Origin: Bacteroidota bacterium
GTDB taxonomy: Bacteria; Bacteroidota; Bacteroidia; Bacteroidales; UBA10428
Direction of reading: 5' to 3'
Assembly (NCBI GenBank): GCA_003252385.1
Contig: QKEH01000019.1
Location: 1 to 64,000, forward strand
DNA: 64,000 bases
Part shown: one piece after another, positions 45,755 to 54,561 of the stretch
Layout: every line of letters begins with the position of its first letter
Numbering within the stretch: the stretch's first letter is position 1
Notes under the pieces: generated by a model
Told to the model about the DNA's origin: nothing
Databases searched by the model: none
What the model saw: the letters and a program-made list of their open reading frames with translations, nothing else
Made by a program: the position numbers and the translations under genes

Positions 45755-46163
45755 AAAATACCTTCACAAAAACAAATGTATCTAAAGATATAAAAAAAAG
45801 GTATGGAGAAAATACGCAAATTATGGATTGTGATACGTAACCTTACTTGCGTATTTACCGACGTTGCGGTAACCTGTTTGGGGTACGGAAGTTGGAGGTG
45901 TGCTGTTCGATCCAGACAAAACAGTAATTATGAATGCGTTGAATGCATGAGGCAGATGCAGCTGGCATCGGCACAATGAGTAGGGTTAAACGAAATTACT
46001 AATTATCGGGCAGAAGCATGGGTGAACCCCGCATTTTGTTTTATGAAGCGGATTTGGTTTGTTGTATTTCAGGGAGGTTGCCAGGATTATGGAATTTCAA
46101 CCGATTCATCGCTTTGGTGTGGAGGTTCAATGCATAAAGTAACTTACATAACGAACGCATTGA
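45755..46163. other. Non-coding stretch upstream of the receiver gene
   Basis: Apart from the receiver gene's -7 box at 45773, I see no gene or convincing structure. Reading frames entering from the tRNA-Cys gene are artefacts of the tRNA sequence. Confidence 0.65.
45773..45780 (-). promoter_or_regulatory. -7 box TACATTTG of the receiver gene
   Basis: Exact TAnnTTTG on the minus strand, 55 bases before the chosen ATG at 45718. Confidence 0.6.
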
Positions 46164-46200
46164 CCAAAAAAAGAAAAGATTGAAGTCCAACACTTCAATC
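46164..46200 (-). terminator. Terminator of tRNA-Cys
   Basis: On the minus strand, stem GATTGAAGT/ACTTCAATC is followed by TTTTCTTTTTTT, 15 bases after the tRNA. Confidence 0.85.
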
Positions 46201-46215
46201 TTTCTTTCTTCTGAG

Positions 46216-46286
46216 AGGTCACGGGCGGATTCGAACCGCCGTACACGGTTTTGCAGACCGCTGCCTAGCCACTCGGCCACGCGACC
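46216..46286 (-). tRNA. tRNA-Cys (GCA)
   Basis: A 71-base cloverleaf on the minus strand: acceptor GGTCGCG/CGTGACC with discriminator U, the cysteine identity base. The anticodon loop is CTGCAAA (anticodon GCA) and the T loop is TTCGAAT. CCA is not encoded. Promoter and terminator flank it closely. Confidence 0.95.
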
Positions 46287-46303
46287 TTTTTTCTAAGTGG
46301 GTG

Positions 46304-46333
46304 CAAATATAGAAAATATTATTCAGATACAAA
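46304..46333 (-). promoter_or_regulatory. Full promoter of tRNA-Cys (-33 TTTG, -7 TATATTTG)
   Basis: On the minus strand, TTTG (46330-46333) and TATATTTG (46304-46311) are separated by 18 bases, close to the Bacteroidota consensus. The promoter lies within and just after the end of the amidase gene. Confidence 0.8.
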
Positions 46334-47605
46334 CTCTTGCGGCAGGTATATTAAACGTGCCACTGAGCCGCCTCCGGCATGGTGAAGGTATACCCCTATT
46401 AAGCCCCATGTCCGGATGCTGAGCTGGTAAACCGATTCGGTTTCGGAGGAGATGGTTTTTTTTGCTTCCAGGGGAGTACCCATAAGGGTAAAGAAGCGGG
46501 CTTCGGTAGGGGTGGGGTTGCTAATGTGTATTTTGCCGTACTGAACGGTAATCAATGGATGATCCTGTATGGTCGGGGTTGGTTCCAGGGGATTCACCTC
46601 AAAAAGGCAATTGGCAAAAGCCTGATTGGAGGCCTGGCGCAGGTTCTCGAGTAATTCATAAAGTTTATTTCCCGGGCATTCGGTAGCACAACCATCGCGA
46701 TGGCCGGCAATTACCGGCAGTGCTGCGTTCAGTGGGTGTGCATGTTGCGCCAGTGGGTCTAAACCCTGTTTTCCGGCTTGCCAGTTTAACAGATGTACCA
46801 GCGAGGATAGGGTTGTGTCGGTGGGGATTCTATTCGTGTAATCGCCCAGGATGCAAGTGCCTAAGGTTCCACTATTGGAGGCGCAGAAGTGAGCTCCCAT
46901 TACACTGTCCTGCTGAAGGGTATCGGGGTCGCGACCTGCGAAAATAAGACCATTTTGGGCAATAAGATAATTGTACCCAATATCGCTCCACCCTCGAACT
47001 TCGGTATGATAGAGGTAGATATTCCGCACTACCTGTACATAATTGGTGTCGGTATTTGATCCCGCGCTGTGATGAATAATCAGGTTGTACACCGGATTGG
47101 GCACTCGCTCATACTCCGGATCCGGGAGACCCGTGCGCCATTCCGTCTGGCTAATGATTTCGGGCTCGGAACAGCCTGCGCTTTTTTTTTTCGCACTCCG
47201 GAGAGGCATGGCATTTTCAGGAAGTCGGGCATCGATATAGGTAAAGGTTATATCGCCCTGTATGCTACCCGGGTAGAAGGTGAATTCATCAACCGCATGG
47301 TGTATGGTAAGCAGATTGCTGTATTGCAGGTTGCTACTTTCATCGCTGTGCGGATCGGCCTTTAACCACAGGGTGTCGTTATCGGCAGCAATCCACGAGC
47401 CGGTAAAACTGTCGTTGGGGGCTATGGCAACTGCTATGCCCGTGGTTGGATAATGGGTGGTTATGGTGTATGGGCGCGCACTTTTATTTCGGTGTTCATC
47501 AAAAATGACTTTTTGGGTGTGCTGTCCGAAACTGTTTGAATGTAGTGCCAATAGAAAGAGCAGCCAAAGTGCATAAGCTATTGATGGGTGGGGTTTCGTA
47601 TTCAT
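46319..47605 (-). CDS. Exported N-acetylmuramoyl-L-alanine amidase (PGRP/Amidase_2) with probable type IX sorting tail
   Basis: A 428-residue protein with a signal peptide (ends SFGQ at 28), an unassigned N-terminal beta-rich region (30-140), and an Amidase_2/PGRP zinc domain (about 150-320). Zinc ligands are His178 (LIIHHSAG), His302 and Cys310 (AGHRDGCATECPG), with Tyr211 (GYNYLI). The last 85 residues (ITVQYGKIHISNPTPTEAR, then GLIGVYLHHAGGG and ARLIYLP) look like a divergent type A C-terminal sorting domain of the type IX system. It would be exported through the system encoded at 34-40 kb and cleave murein, its own or that of other bacteria. Confidence 0.82.
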   Translation of the reverse strand: MNTKPHPSIAYALWLLFLLALHSNSFGQHTQKVIFDEHRNKSARPYTITTHYPTTGIAVAIAPNDSFTGSWIAADNDTLWLKADPHSDESSNLQYSNLLTIHHAVDEFTFYPGSIQGDITFTYIDARLPENAMPLRSAKKKSAGCSEPEIISQTEWRTGLPDPEYERVPNPVYNLIIHHSAGSNTDTNYVQVVRNIYLYHTEVRGWSDIGYNYLIAQNGLIFAGRDPDTLQQDSVMGAHFCASNSGTLGTCILGDYTNRIPTDTTLSSLVHLLNWQAGKQGLDPLAQHAHPLNAALPVIAGHRDGCATECPGNKLYELLENLRQASNQAFANCLFEVNPLEPTPTIQDHPLITVQYGKIHISNPTPTEARFFTLMGTPLEAKKTISSETESVYQLSIRTWGLIGVYLHHAGGGSVARLIYLPQEFVSE

Positions 47606-47793
47606 AAAGCGTATGTTAACAGGGGTTGTTTAATCCATAATCTCCGTTTGGCAGCAGCGCGCAAAAAGTACTTTGCCAGTACCCGGGGTTTTGTTACCTA
47701 ATGGCTTTTGCTTCGTTGGCAGGGCCCCGGCTAAAGTTCCTGTTGGTTGGCGTTCCTTTCCTATAGGAGCGTTCGTGCGTAGTTGGCCCTTGC

Positions 47794-47967
47794 CTATTTT
47801 TCAGCATATTTCATCAGGCATTCCTGGCAAATACAATCCGAATATTCTTCACTGAGCCTGAAAAAATCCTTTTTGTGGATGGACACTTTTTCGCACCAGC
47901 AATCGTCCTGACCCTGACAGGTGAAAAATTTCCCGCAAGCCGGGCATTTTTTTAGTTTTCCTCTCAT
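47794..47967 (-). CDS. Small Cys-rich CWC family protein
   Basis: A 57-residue protein with nine cysteines in three clusters: CPACGKFFTC, then DDCWCEK, then CICQEC. The DCWC centre and overall spacing match the cysteine-rich CWC family, predicted to bind zinc; its function is unknown. The ATG overlaps the folB stop by 4 bases, so it is translationally coupled to folB. It is too short for usual ORF cut-offs and easily missed. Confidence 0.8.
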   Translation of the reverse strand: MRGKLKKCPACGKFFTCQGQDDCWCEKVSIHKKDFFRLSEEYSDCICQECLMKYAEK

Positions 47968-48326
47968 ATGCCACGATCCATTTTTAGTTCAACACTAACC
48001 GATGCCACATGGCCCCCAAAGGGAGGATTTATCTTAGCCAGGTGGATAGCTGCCTGTTCAACCATATCGGAACTGGCAAGAAGTTGTTTCAGTATCCGGT
48101 AAGCTACATGTTCGAGCAGTTTGGACGGGCATTCCATCTCATCCCGGACAATACGGTAAGCCTGAGAATAATCGTAGGTGTCGTTCAGGTCGTCGCTTAT
48201 GCAGGCAGAATCGAATGCTACATCCAATTCCAGGTTGACCGTATACCAGGCTCCGGTCTGGTTTTCTTCCGGTATATGACCGTGGAAGGCATAGATCTGC
48301 ATGTTGTTCAAAAAAATTTTGCCCAT
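47964..48326 (-). CDS. folB: Dihydroneopterin aldolase
   Basis: A 120-residue enzyme of folate synthesis that converts 7,8-dihydroneopterin to 6-hydroxymethyl-dihydropterin and glycolaldehyde. The catalytic region is FHGHIPEENQTG with Glu near 21. The C-terminal Lys lies in LAKINPPFGGHV (about residue 98). Length is normal. It lies on the minus strand, divergent from glnS, and overlaps the CWC gene by 4 bases. Confidence 0.93.
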   Translation of the reverse strand: MGKIFLNNMQIYAFHGHIPEENQTGAWYTVNLELDVAFDSACISDDLNDTYDYSQAYRIVRDEMECPSKLLEHVAYRILKQLLASSDMVEQAAIHLAKINPPFGGHVASVSVELKMDRGI

Positions 48327-48433
48327 GGTTATCCAAGTTGAAGGCTAAGATAGCAATAAATAGGGCAGGGTGTATTTATTGACAGGCTTGCTATTTCGGA
48401 GGTTCAGCAGCATCAACGAAATTATAAAATGCT

Positions 48434-48441
48434 TATTTTTG
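48434..48441 (+). promoter_or_regulatory. -7 box TATTTTTG of glnS
   Basis: Exact TAnnTTTG, 33 bases before the glnS ATG. Confidence 0.65.
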
Positions 48442-48473
48442 CATTTTGCATACCCTAAAATGTATATGAAATT

Positions 48474-50168
48474 ATGAATCAGGAAGAACCCGTCAAGTCG
48501 TTGAATTTCATCGAAGCGATGATTGAGGAGGATATTAGGAGCAAGAAGCACAGCGGCTCGTTGCAGTTTCGATTTCCACCCGAGCCCAATGGTTATTTGC
48601 ATATTGGGCATGCCAAGGCAATATGCCTGAGTTTTGGCTTGGCGGCTAAGTATAAGGGGTTATGCAATCTCCGTTTCGACGACACCAACCCGATTAAGGA
48701 AGAGGTGGAATATGTCGAAGCCATCAAAGATAATATTCAATGGCTGGGATTTACCTGGGACAAGGAATGCTACACTTCCGATTATTTTGAACAACTCTAC
48801 GATTGGGCCATACTGCTGATTAAGAAGGGTAAGGCCTATGTGGATGATAGCAGCGCTGATGAAATAGCCTCCTGGCGGGGAACGCCCACGCAGCCCGGAC
48901 AGGAGAGCCCCTGTCGGAATCGTCCGGTGGAGGAAAGTTTGGATTTGCTGGGACGGATGAAAAACGGCGAATTTCCGGATGGCTCCAAAGTGGTACGTGC
49001 AAAAATAGATATGGCATCGCCCAACATGCACATGCGCGATCCGATTATGTACCGTATTAAACATGCACACCACCACCGTACCGCTAACGAATGGTGCATT
49101 TACCCGATGTACGATTATGCTCACGGACAGAGCGATTACATTGAAAATGTAACCCACTCGCTGTGTACCCTGGAATTTGAGGTGCACCGACCACTGTACG
49201 ACTGGTTTCTAGATAATATTATCGACGACGAAAAAGTGAACCGGGAGCGAACCCGCCAGACCGAGTTTGCCCGGCTGAACCTGAATTATACTGTAATGAG
49301 TAAACGGATGCTTTTACAGTTGGTAGAAGAAGGGCATGTTGAAGGATGGGACGACCCGCGGATGCCTACTATCTCCGGCTTGCGCCGTAGGGGATACACT
49401 CCGGCATCGATCCGGAACTTTGCCGACAAAGTTGGTATTGCCAAGCGCGAGAATGTGATTGATGTCAGCCTGTTGGAGCATTGTGTGCGTGAGGATTTGA
49501 ACAAAATTGCCCAACGTGTGATGGGCGTGCTGGATCCGTTAAAGATTACCATTGCGAATTACCCCGATGGGCAGGTGGAAGAGCTTGAAGCTATTAACAA
49601 TCCGGAAGATGAAAGGATGGGTACACGTCGGGTTCCCTTCTCAAAAACCATTTATATTGAACGGGCTGATTTTATGGAAAATCCGCCGAAAAAGTATTTC
49701 CGTTTGTCACCCGGAGCCGAAGTGCGTTTGCGCTATGCCTACTATATTACCTGTACCGAAGTGGTTAAGGATGCTTCCGGCACCATTACCGAGCTGATCT
49801 GTACCTACGACACCGCTACCCGTGGTGGCGATTCGCCCGATGGCCGTAAGGTTAAAGGTACCCTTCACTGGGTTTCGGCCGAAAAAGCTCTAAAAGCCAG
49901 GGTAAACCTGTACGATCGTCTTTTTAGTCTCGAAGATCCATACAGTTGTGCCGAAGGGGAAACCTTCCTCAGCAACCTGAACCCCAACTCGCTGGAACAG
50001 GTGGAAGCATTTGTGGAACCTTTCCTGGCTGAAGGACAGCCTTTTGATCACTATCAGTTCGAGCGTCTAGGATATTTTTGTCTCGACAAAAACAGCACCC
50101 CCGGGAACCTGGTGGTTAACCGGACGGTTACCCTTCGCGACTCTTGGGCGAAGCAGGCTGAGAAGTAA
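48474..50168 (+). CDS. glnS: Glutaminyl-tRNA synthetase
   Basis: A 564-residue class I synthetase that charges tRNA-Gln directly. [18 protein letters not shown] is the HIGH motif, the KMSKS-equivalent is VMSKRML, and the C-terminal two-barrel anticodon domain is complete. In bacteria GlnRS was acquired from eukaryotes and is common in Gammaproteobacteria and Bacteroidota. It has its own promoter and ends 10 bases before the convergent hybrid kinase gene, with no clear terminator between. Confidence 0.97.
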   Translation: MNQEEPVKSLNFIEAMIEEDIRSKKHSGSLQFRFPPEPNGYLHIGHAKAICLSFGLAAKYKGLCNLRFDDTNPIKEEVEYVEAIKDNIQWLGFTWDKECYTSDYFEQLYDWAILLIKKGKAYVDDSSADEIASWRGTPTQPGQESPCRNRPVEESLDLLGRMKNGEFPDGSKVVRAKIDMASPNMHMRDPIMYRIKHAHHHRTANEWCIYPMYDYAHGQSDYIENVTHSLCTLEFEVHRPLYDWFLDNIIDDEKVNRERTRQTEFARLNLNYTVMSKRMLLQLVEEGHVEGWDDPRMPTISGLRRRGYTPASIRNFADKVGIAKRENVIDVSLLEHCVREDLNKIAQRVMGVLDPLKITIANYPDGQVEELEAINNPEDERMGTRRVPFSKTIYIERADFMENPPKKYFRLSPGAEVRLRYAYYITCTEVVKDASGTITELICTYDTATRGGDSPDGRKVKGTLHWVSAEKALKARVNLYDRLFSLEDPYSCAEGETFLSNLNPNSLEQVEAFVEPFLAEGQPFDHYQFERLGYFCLDKNSTPGNLVVNRTVTLRDSWAKQAEK

Positions 50169-50178
50169 GCGCGGTGGA

Positions 50179-52962
50179 TCAGTTAATGGGTTCTTCCCTG
50201 CATTCCGGAAGGTGCTTTTTTAGCAAGTCAACCAAAATGCGGGCGTCTATGGGTTTGGTAATGAAATCATCGCATTTGCTGTCTTTGGCTCTAAGGCGAT
50301 CTTCTTCAAAGGCAAAAGCAGTTTGAGCAATAACGGGTATTTCGGGCTGGTGTTCCTTGATTTTTCGTGCCGCTGTATAACCATCCATAATGGGGAGCTT
50401 TATATCCATAAGAACCAGATGGATACGGCCTTTTAGTGAGCTGGCTTTGTTGACGCCTTCCAGACCGTTTTTGGCCCAGGTAAGTTTGATTCCCAGAGAA
50501 CCTAAAAGTTTGTTTAGATACTCATAATTGGTTTCATCGTCTTCCACAATGAGTACTCTTTTTCCTTTAAAATAATCTTTTTCAACATTTTCGAACAACT
50601 CAGATTCCTCATCCAATGCCTTGGCGTTCGAATCGTAGTTCAGGGTGAGTGTGAACGTGCTACCCTGGCCTTCGGCAGAGTTGAAGGTTATTTTACCACC
50701 CATGGCCTCAGCAAAGGCCTGTGAAATGCTTAAGCCCAGTCCGGTTCCGCCAAATTGCCTGGTAGTGGAGGTTTCGGCCTGCCGGAATCGTTGAAATATC
50801 TGCTCTCTGAAATCATCGGCAATTCCAATGCCGGTGTCTTTAACCTGGATGTATACTTCCTGATGCTCGCGGGAAATGCTGTAGGAAAGCTCCACTTCGC
50901 CCTGGAGGGTAAATTTAATGGCATTCGACACCAGGTTGGTTAGTATTTGAGAAACCTTCTGACGGTCGGTATGTAACATAATATCGCGTCCCGAACGGCG
51001 TTTCATGGTGAATTTCAAGTCTTTTTTGGTGGCCGAGGGGGTAAAAAAATGGTAAATTTCGTCGAGTAGCAGGTTAAGGGAAAACTGAATCTGGTCCAGA
51101 TGGATTACTCCCGATTCGATCTTCGAAATATCAATAATATCGTTGAGTATATGGAGTAACCGATTCGATGATTTAGTGATGATATTCAGGTATTTATCGC
51201 GTGATTTTTGGGGAAGGTTCTCGTTTCGTAACAGGTTGGTAAAACCCAGAATACCATTCATCGGGGTGCGAATCTCATGCGACATGTTAGCCAAAAAAGC
51301 CGATTTTAAACGATCGCTTTCTTCGGCTCGCTGCATTTCGCGCTGCAATTCCTCGTTAGTTAGCTTCTGATTAACGGCTACCGAATAAATGGCTGCAATA
51401 CGGGTCAATATCTTCATGTCCTCATCGCAATAGCCTCCGGATTTGTTGGCTACCACAATGTGTCCGATAGGAATATTTCCCGATATGGCCGGCACGGAAA
51501 GGTAGTTTTGAATTCGGCATCGACTGATTCCCTCTGCGTGCAGTTGGCGTAAAGAGCCACATGTATTCTCGTAGAAACCATAGTATTCTTCGTTGACACC
51601 TGCCCACAACCGTGTATAATGCGCATCGGATGAGGGAATACGAATAACACTGTGTCCTGAATTGCTCCAGTCAATACTGGAGTCGGTAGTGCTGATCACT
51701 TTATCGTTGGTAAAGGGATCCTGGTAAGTGGTGTAACCCAGGGTGCTGCCGGTAAGTTCCTGTGCCAGGGAATCAACCGTGTGGGATATATTGGACAGGG
51801 ATAATTCCGGGTTAATAATTTCCTTGCTGATTTGAGCAATGGCTCTGTTTACCATGGTTTCATGACGAATTTTGGCATCGTTAATCTTGCGCTCGGTAAT
51901 ATCACGCAGTACGGAAAGAATGGATTGTTGGTGTTCATAAATAATCAGCCGGGCATTTACTTCGCAGGGGAGCTCTTTACCCTCGTGCGTCATCAGGGTT
52001 ACTTCGTGTTGTGAATACCCTTTGGTGCGCAAGTCTTCCAAAATTCGGGGACGGCGAACCATATACTCCGGTGTTACAAAGCGCAGTACACCTATCTTTA
52101 AAAGTTCTTCCCGGCTTTTGCCAATTATCTTGCAGAGCGTCTCGTTCACCTCCAGAAAATTTCCGTCCATATCGGAAAGAAGTATGCCATCGTAGCTGTT
52201 GTTGAATATATTCAAAAAGTTTTCTTCGCTGATTTTATGTGCCGTGTCGGCTGCATCGCGCTCTTTTTCCCGAAGCCGGATGGTTTCGAGCATGAGGTTG
52301 AAATTGCTGTACAATTTTCCAAGTTCGTCGTGGCTATCATGGGGCTCCGGTGCTGTAAAATCCTTCTTTACGGCAATTTGCGAGACGGCTTTGGACAGAC
52401 GCAGGATGGGAGCCGTTATATGGCGTTGAAAACGCCAGCCAAAAAACAGGGCCAGCAACAGGGCCAGCGAAAGCGCCAATATGGAACTGTACCCCAGTTT
52501 AACATACAATCGGTTCAAACCGGTTTCCTGTTGCAGGTATACCCAGCCAATGAATTCCTTTCCCCGGGTAACCGGCAAATAGATATAGATATTTGAATGC
52601 TGATATTGGATGGCTGCATCGGAGTAAAAAGCCATGAGTTCGGGCTTGGACAGCTTGGATTCAATTTGCAGGATCTGCCGATTCGGGTTGAGCAACGCTG
52701 CAATAGCGTACCTTCGGTTGTGTACCAGATTTTTTAATAAGGGGGCTGAATAAGGGGCGGAGACATTCACCTGCTGGTTCAGAAAGAAATCGCGTATGAG
52801 ACAGGCATCTTGTTGAATGACCATCTCCAGTTGATTGCGATTGCTTTTAACCGCGCTAAAACTTGAAATAATAAACCCGGGAGTAACCGCTGCCATGCTG
52901 ATAACAACGGTCATGAGGATGAGTTTTTCCCGTATGGATCGGTTTCTAAATCCTGCCTTCAT
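50179..52962 (-). CDS. Hybrid sensor histidine kinase with PAS, GAF and receiver domains
   Basis: A 927-residue inner-membrane sensor. Two transmembrane helices (about 15-38 and 175-195) bracket a small periplasmic domain. HAMP follows (195-250), then PAS (about 255-365), a GAF-like domain (about 370-545), a HisKA domain with His562 in MSHEIRTP, a HATPase_c with GTGLGLSIS, and a C-terminal receiver with Asp853 (LVLMDIKLP). All catalytic residues are present. It starts 312 bases from the divergent solute-sugar cluster, and no other response regulator is adjacent. It may sense osmotic or envelope stress for that cluster, but this rests on position alone. Confidence 0.92.
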   Translation of the reverse strand: MKAGFRNRSIREKLILMTVVISMAAVTPGFIISSFSAVKSNRNQLEMVIQQDACLIRDFFLNQQVNVSAPYSAPLLKNLVHNRRYAIAALLNPNRQILQIESKLSKPELMAFYSDAAIQYQHSNIYIYLPVTRGKEFIGWVYLQQETGLNRLYVKLGYSSILALSLALLLALFFGWRFQRHITAPILRLSKAVSQIAVKKDFTAPEPHDSHDELGKLYSNFNLMLETIRLREKERDAADTAHKISEENFLNIFNNSYDGILLSDMDGNFLEVNETLCKIIGKSREELLKIGVLRFVTPEYMVRRPRILEDLRTKGYSQHEVTLMTHEGKELPCEVNARLIIYEHQQSILSVLRDITERKINDAKIRHETMVNRAIAQISKEIINPELSLSNISHTVDSLAQELTGSTLGYTTYQDPFTNDKVISTTDSSIDWSNSGHSVIRIPSSDAHYTRLWAGVNEEYYGFYENTCGSLRQLHAEGISRCRIQNYLSVPAISGNIPIGHIVVANKSGGYCDEDMKILTRIAAIYSVAVNQKLTNEELQREMQRAEESDRLKSAFLANMSHEIRTPMNGILGFTNLLRNENLPQKSRDKYLNIITKSSNRLLHILNDIIDISKIESGVIHLDQIQFSLNLLLDEIYHFFTPSATKKDLKFTMKRRSGRDIMLHTDRQKVSQILTNLVSNAIKFTLQGEVELSYSISREHQEVYIQVKDTGIGIADDFREQIFQRFRQAETSTTRQFGGTGLGLSISQAFAEAMGGKITFNSAEGQGSTFTLTLNYDSNAKALDEESELFENVEKDYFKGKRVLIVEDDETNYEYLNKLLGSLGIKLTWAKNGLEGVNKASSLKGRIHLVLMDIKLPIMDGYTAARKIKEHQPEIPVIAQTAFAFEEDRLRAKDSKCDDFITKPIDARILVDLLKKHLPECREEPIN

Positions 52963-53274
52963 GGGTTTTTGCCTTATGCTCTATTGCCTGTTATGTCCAC
53001 TTTTCCTAACAAAAAATTACTAACGCTGCACAGCCATTGTGCTAATTTAAGTTACTAAAATTTGTGCACAGAGCAATGCCCGTAATAGGGAAAGAAATGG
53101 AGTTAATGTCAGAAGATACATCTAATCAGGATTTTAAAGTAGCGATGGTTTACTATTCAGAACTGCCCAAAAAAGGACCCCTAGAGGGTTATGGTACTTT
53201 TTGGGTGGATTGCTGCTTCGAAGTTTGTACCTTTAAAGCGTAGCCCGATAGTATCCATAAAAAGATAAGAACGG
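52963..53274. other. Divergent region between the hybrid kinase and the glycoside cluster
   Basis: These 312 bases hold the upstream regions of two divergent units and a 55-codon frame listed separately. A near-consensus -7 box TACCTTTA (53228-53235) lies 40 bases before the first glycosyltransferase. No strong hairpin or dyad is seen. Confidence 0.5.
53076..53243 (+). CDS. Possible small protein of 55 residues, low support
   Basis: An ATG-initiated frame on the plus strand coding for 55 residues, with an acidic start and a cysteine-containing end (DCCFEVC). It lies in the gap between the hybrid kinase and the glycoside cluster. There is a loose box (TAAAATTTG, one base too long) upstream and no family match. 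It may be a chance frame. A near -7 box for the next gene overlaps its 3' end. Confidence 0.2.
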   Translation: MPVIGKEMELMSEDTSNQDFKVAMVYYSELPKKGPLEGYGTFWVDCCFEVCTFKA

Positions 53275-54561
53275 ATGCCACGAATTCTGATCGTACATTA
53301 CCATCTTCATCCGGGCGGTGTTACCCGGGTTATTGAGTCGCAGGTGCAGGCGTTGCAGCTTCTGAAACCTCCGCCGGAAGTGATAGTGGTAGCCGGTCAT
53401 TCCGAAAATCCCCAATTCTTCTATCAAAAGGGAGTGCCTCTGTATATTGAGGAAGCCTTAAATTATCTGGATCCCAAGACCAATTGGCGACAGGAGTATG
53501 AAGTACTTACCCGTTTTTTTGGCACTCTGGTACGTGCGGACGATATCCTTCATGTTCATAACCTGAACTTGGGGAAAAATCCCTTGCTTACCCGGGTAGT
53601 CCTGGAATTAGCCAGCCAGGGAATAGCTGTGGTGAATCATGCCCACGACTTTGCCGAAGACCGCTCCAAAAACTATCAGTTTTTACAGGAGGTACTTTCC
53701 ATCTTTACCAACCAAGGGCTGGATTCGACGCTATATCCATCCTTACCTCATTTGGGGCATGCGGTATTGAATACCACCGATTACCATCGTCTGATGTCCT
53801 ATGGTGTCCCCGGGGATAGAGTATTTCTGTTGCCCAATCCGGTTGTGGCAGAAACTCCCCAGGAGGAGACCGGACTGCAGTTGGTGCGGGAAAAAATTTG
53901 TGCCATTCTGGGGCTTTCCGCTGATAAAAAAATTGTTACCTATCCGGTCCGTGTCATCCGGCGCAAGAACATTGGAGAGTACATACTTTTTTGCATGTTA
54001 CTTCAGAAGGAAGCCCACTGGCTGGTAACGCTGCCTCCAAAAAATCCGGAGGAAAAAACAGCATACGACCGCTGGGTAGATTTTTGCAGCCAGGAAGCCA
54101 TTCCACTCTGCTTTGAAGCCGGGACCAGTGTATCGTTTGCCGACTTAATCCGCAGCAGCGACTTTTGTTTTACCACCAGTGTTCAGGAAGGTTTTGGAAT
54201 GACTTTTATGGAACCCTGGTTGATGGGAACTCCGGTAATTGGAAGAAAACTGGAAAACAGCACGGCCGACCTTGAACAATCGGGGATACAATTTCCTTTA
54301 CTCTATACCACGCTGATGGCTCCGGAGGGTCAGGATTTTTCGCAACTCACCCAAGAGCATCAAATGCAGGTTATCAGACAGTTAAAGAATGATCAGGAGA
54401 GCCGGGAAGCTTTCCTGAAACGCAACGCGTTTATTTCGGATTTACTTAACTCAATTGCCCCGGATCTTATTGAATCCAATCGGCAAATAATTGCCAGAGA
54501 TTATTCAATTGAAAGCTATGCACATCGCCTCGAAAAACTATATCAAAAAATTGCTCGATAA
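53275..54561 (+). CDS. GT4-like glycosyltransferase, first gene of the glycoside cluster
   Basis: A 428-residue GT-B glycosyltransferase. The N-terminal PRILIVHYHLHPGGVTRVIE is the acceptor-side Rossmann start. The C-terminal donor site has TSVQEGFGMTFMEPWLMGTPVIGR, a GT4-type EGFGxxxxE loop with both glutamates. The Arg-Lys pair in VRVIRRKNIGEY is in the usual phosphate-binding position. By context it may add mannose or another hexose to glucosylglycerate or its phosphate; the donor is unknown. It overlaps the next gene by about 44 bases, so it is in the same operon. An ordinary polysaccharide glycosyltransferase is the alternative. Confidence 0.75.
   Translation: MPRILIVHYHLHPGGVTRVIESQVQALQLLKPPPEVIVVAGHSENPQFFYQKGVPLYIEEALNYLDPKTNWRQEYEVLTRFFGTLVRADDILHVHNLNLGKNPLLTRVVLELASQGIAVVNHAHDFAEDRSKNYQFLQEVLSIFTNQGLDSTLYPSLPHLGHAVLNTTDYHRLMSYGVPGDRVFLLPNPVVAETPQEETGLQLVREKICAILGLSADKKIVTYPVRVIRRKNIGEYILFCMLLQKEAHWLVTLPPKNPEEKTAYDRWVDFCSQEAIPLCFEAGTSVSFADLIRSSDFCFTTSVQEGFGMTFMEPWLMGTPVIGRKLENSTADLEQSGIQFPLLYTTLMAPEGQDFSQLTQEHQMQVIRQLKNDQESREAFLKRNAFISDLLNSIAPDLIESNRQIIARDYSIESYAHRLEKLYQKIAR

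Noticed and set aside
46041..46280. 79-codon minus-strand frame beginning with MAEWLGSGLQNRVRRFESARDLSEE
   Set aside because: It is read out of the tRNA-Cys gene (46216-46286); this kind of peptide is a known artefact of tRNA sequence.
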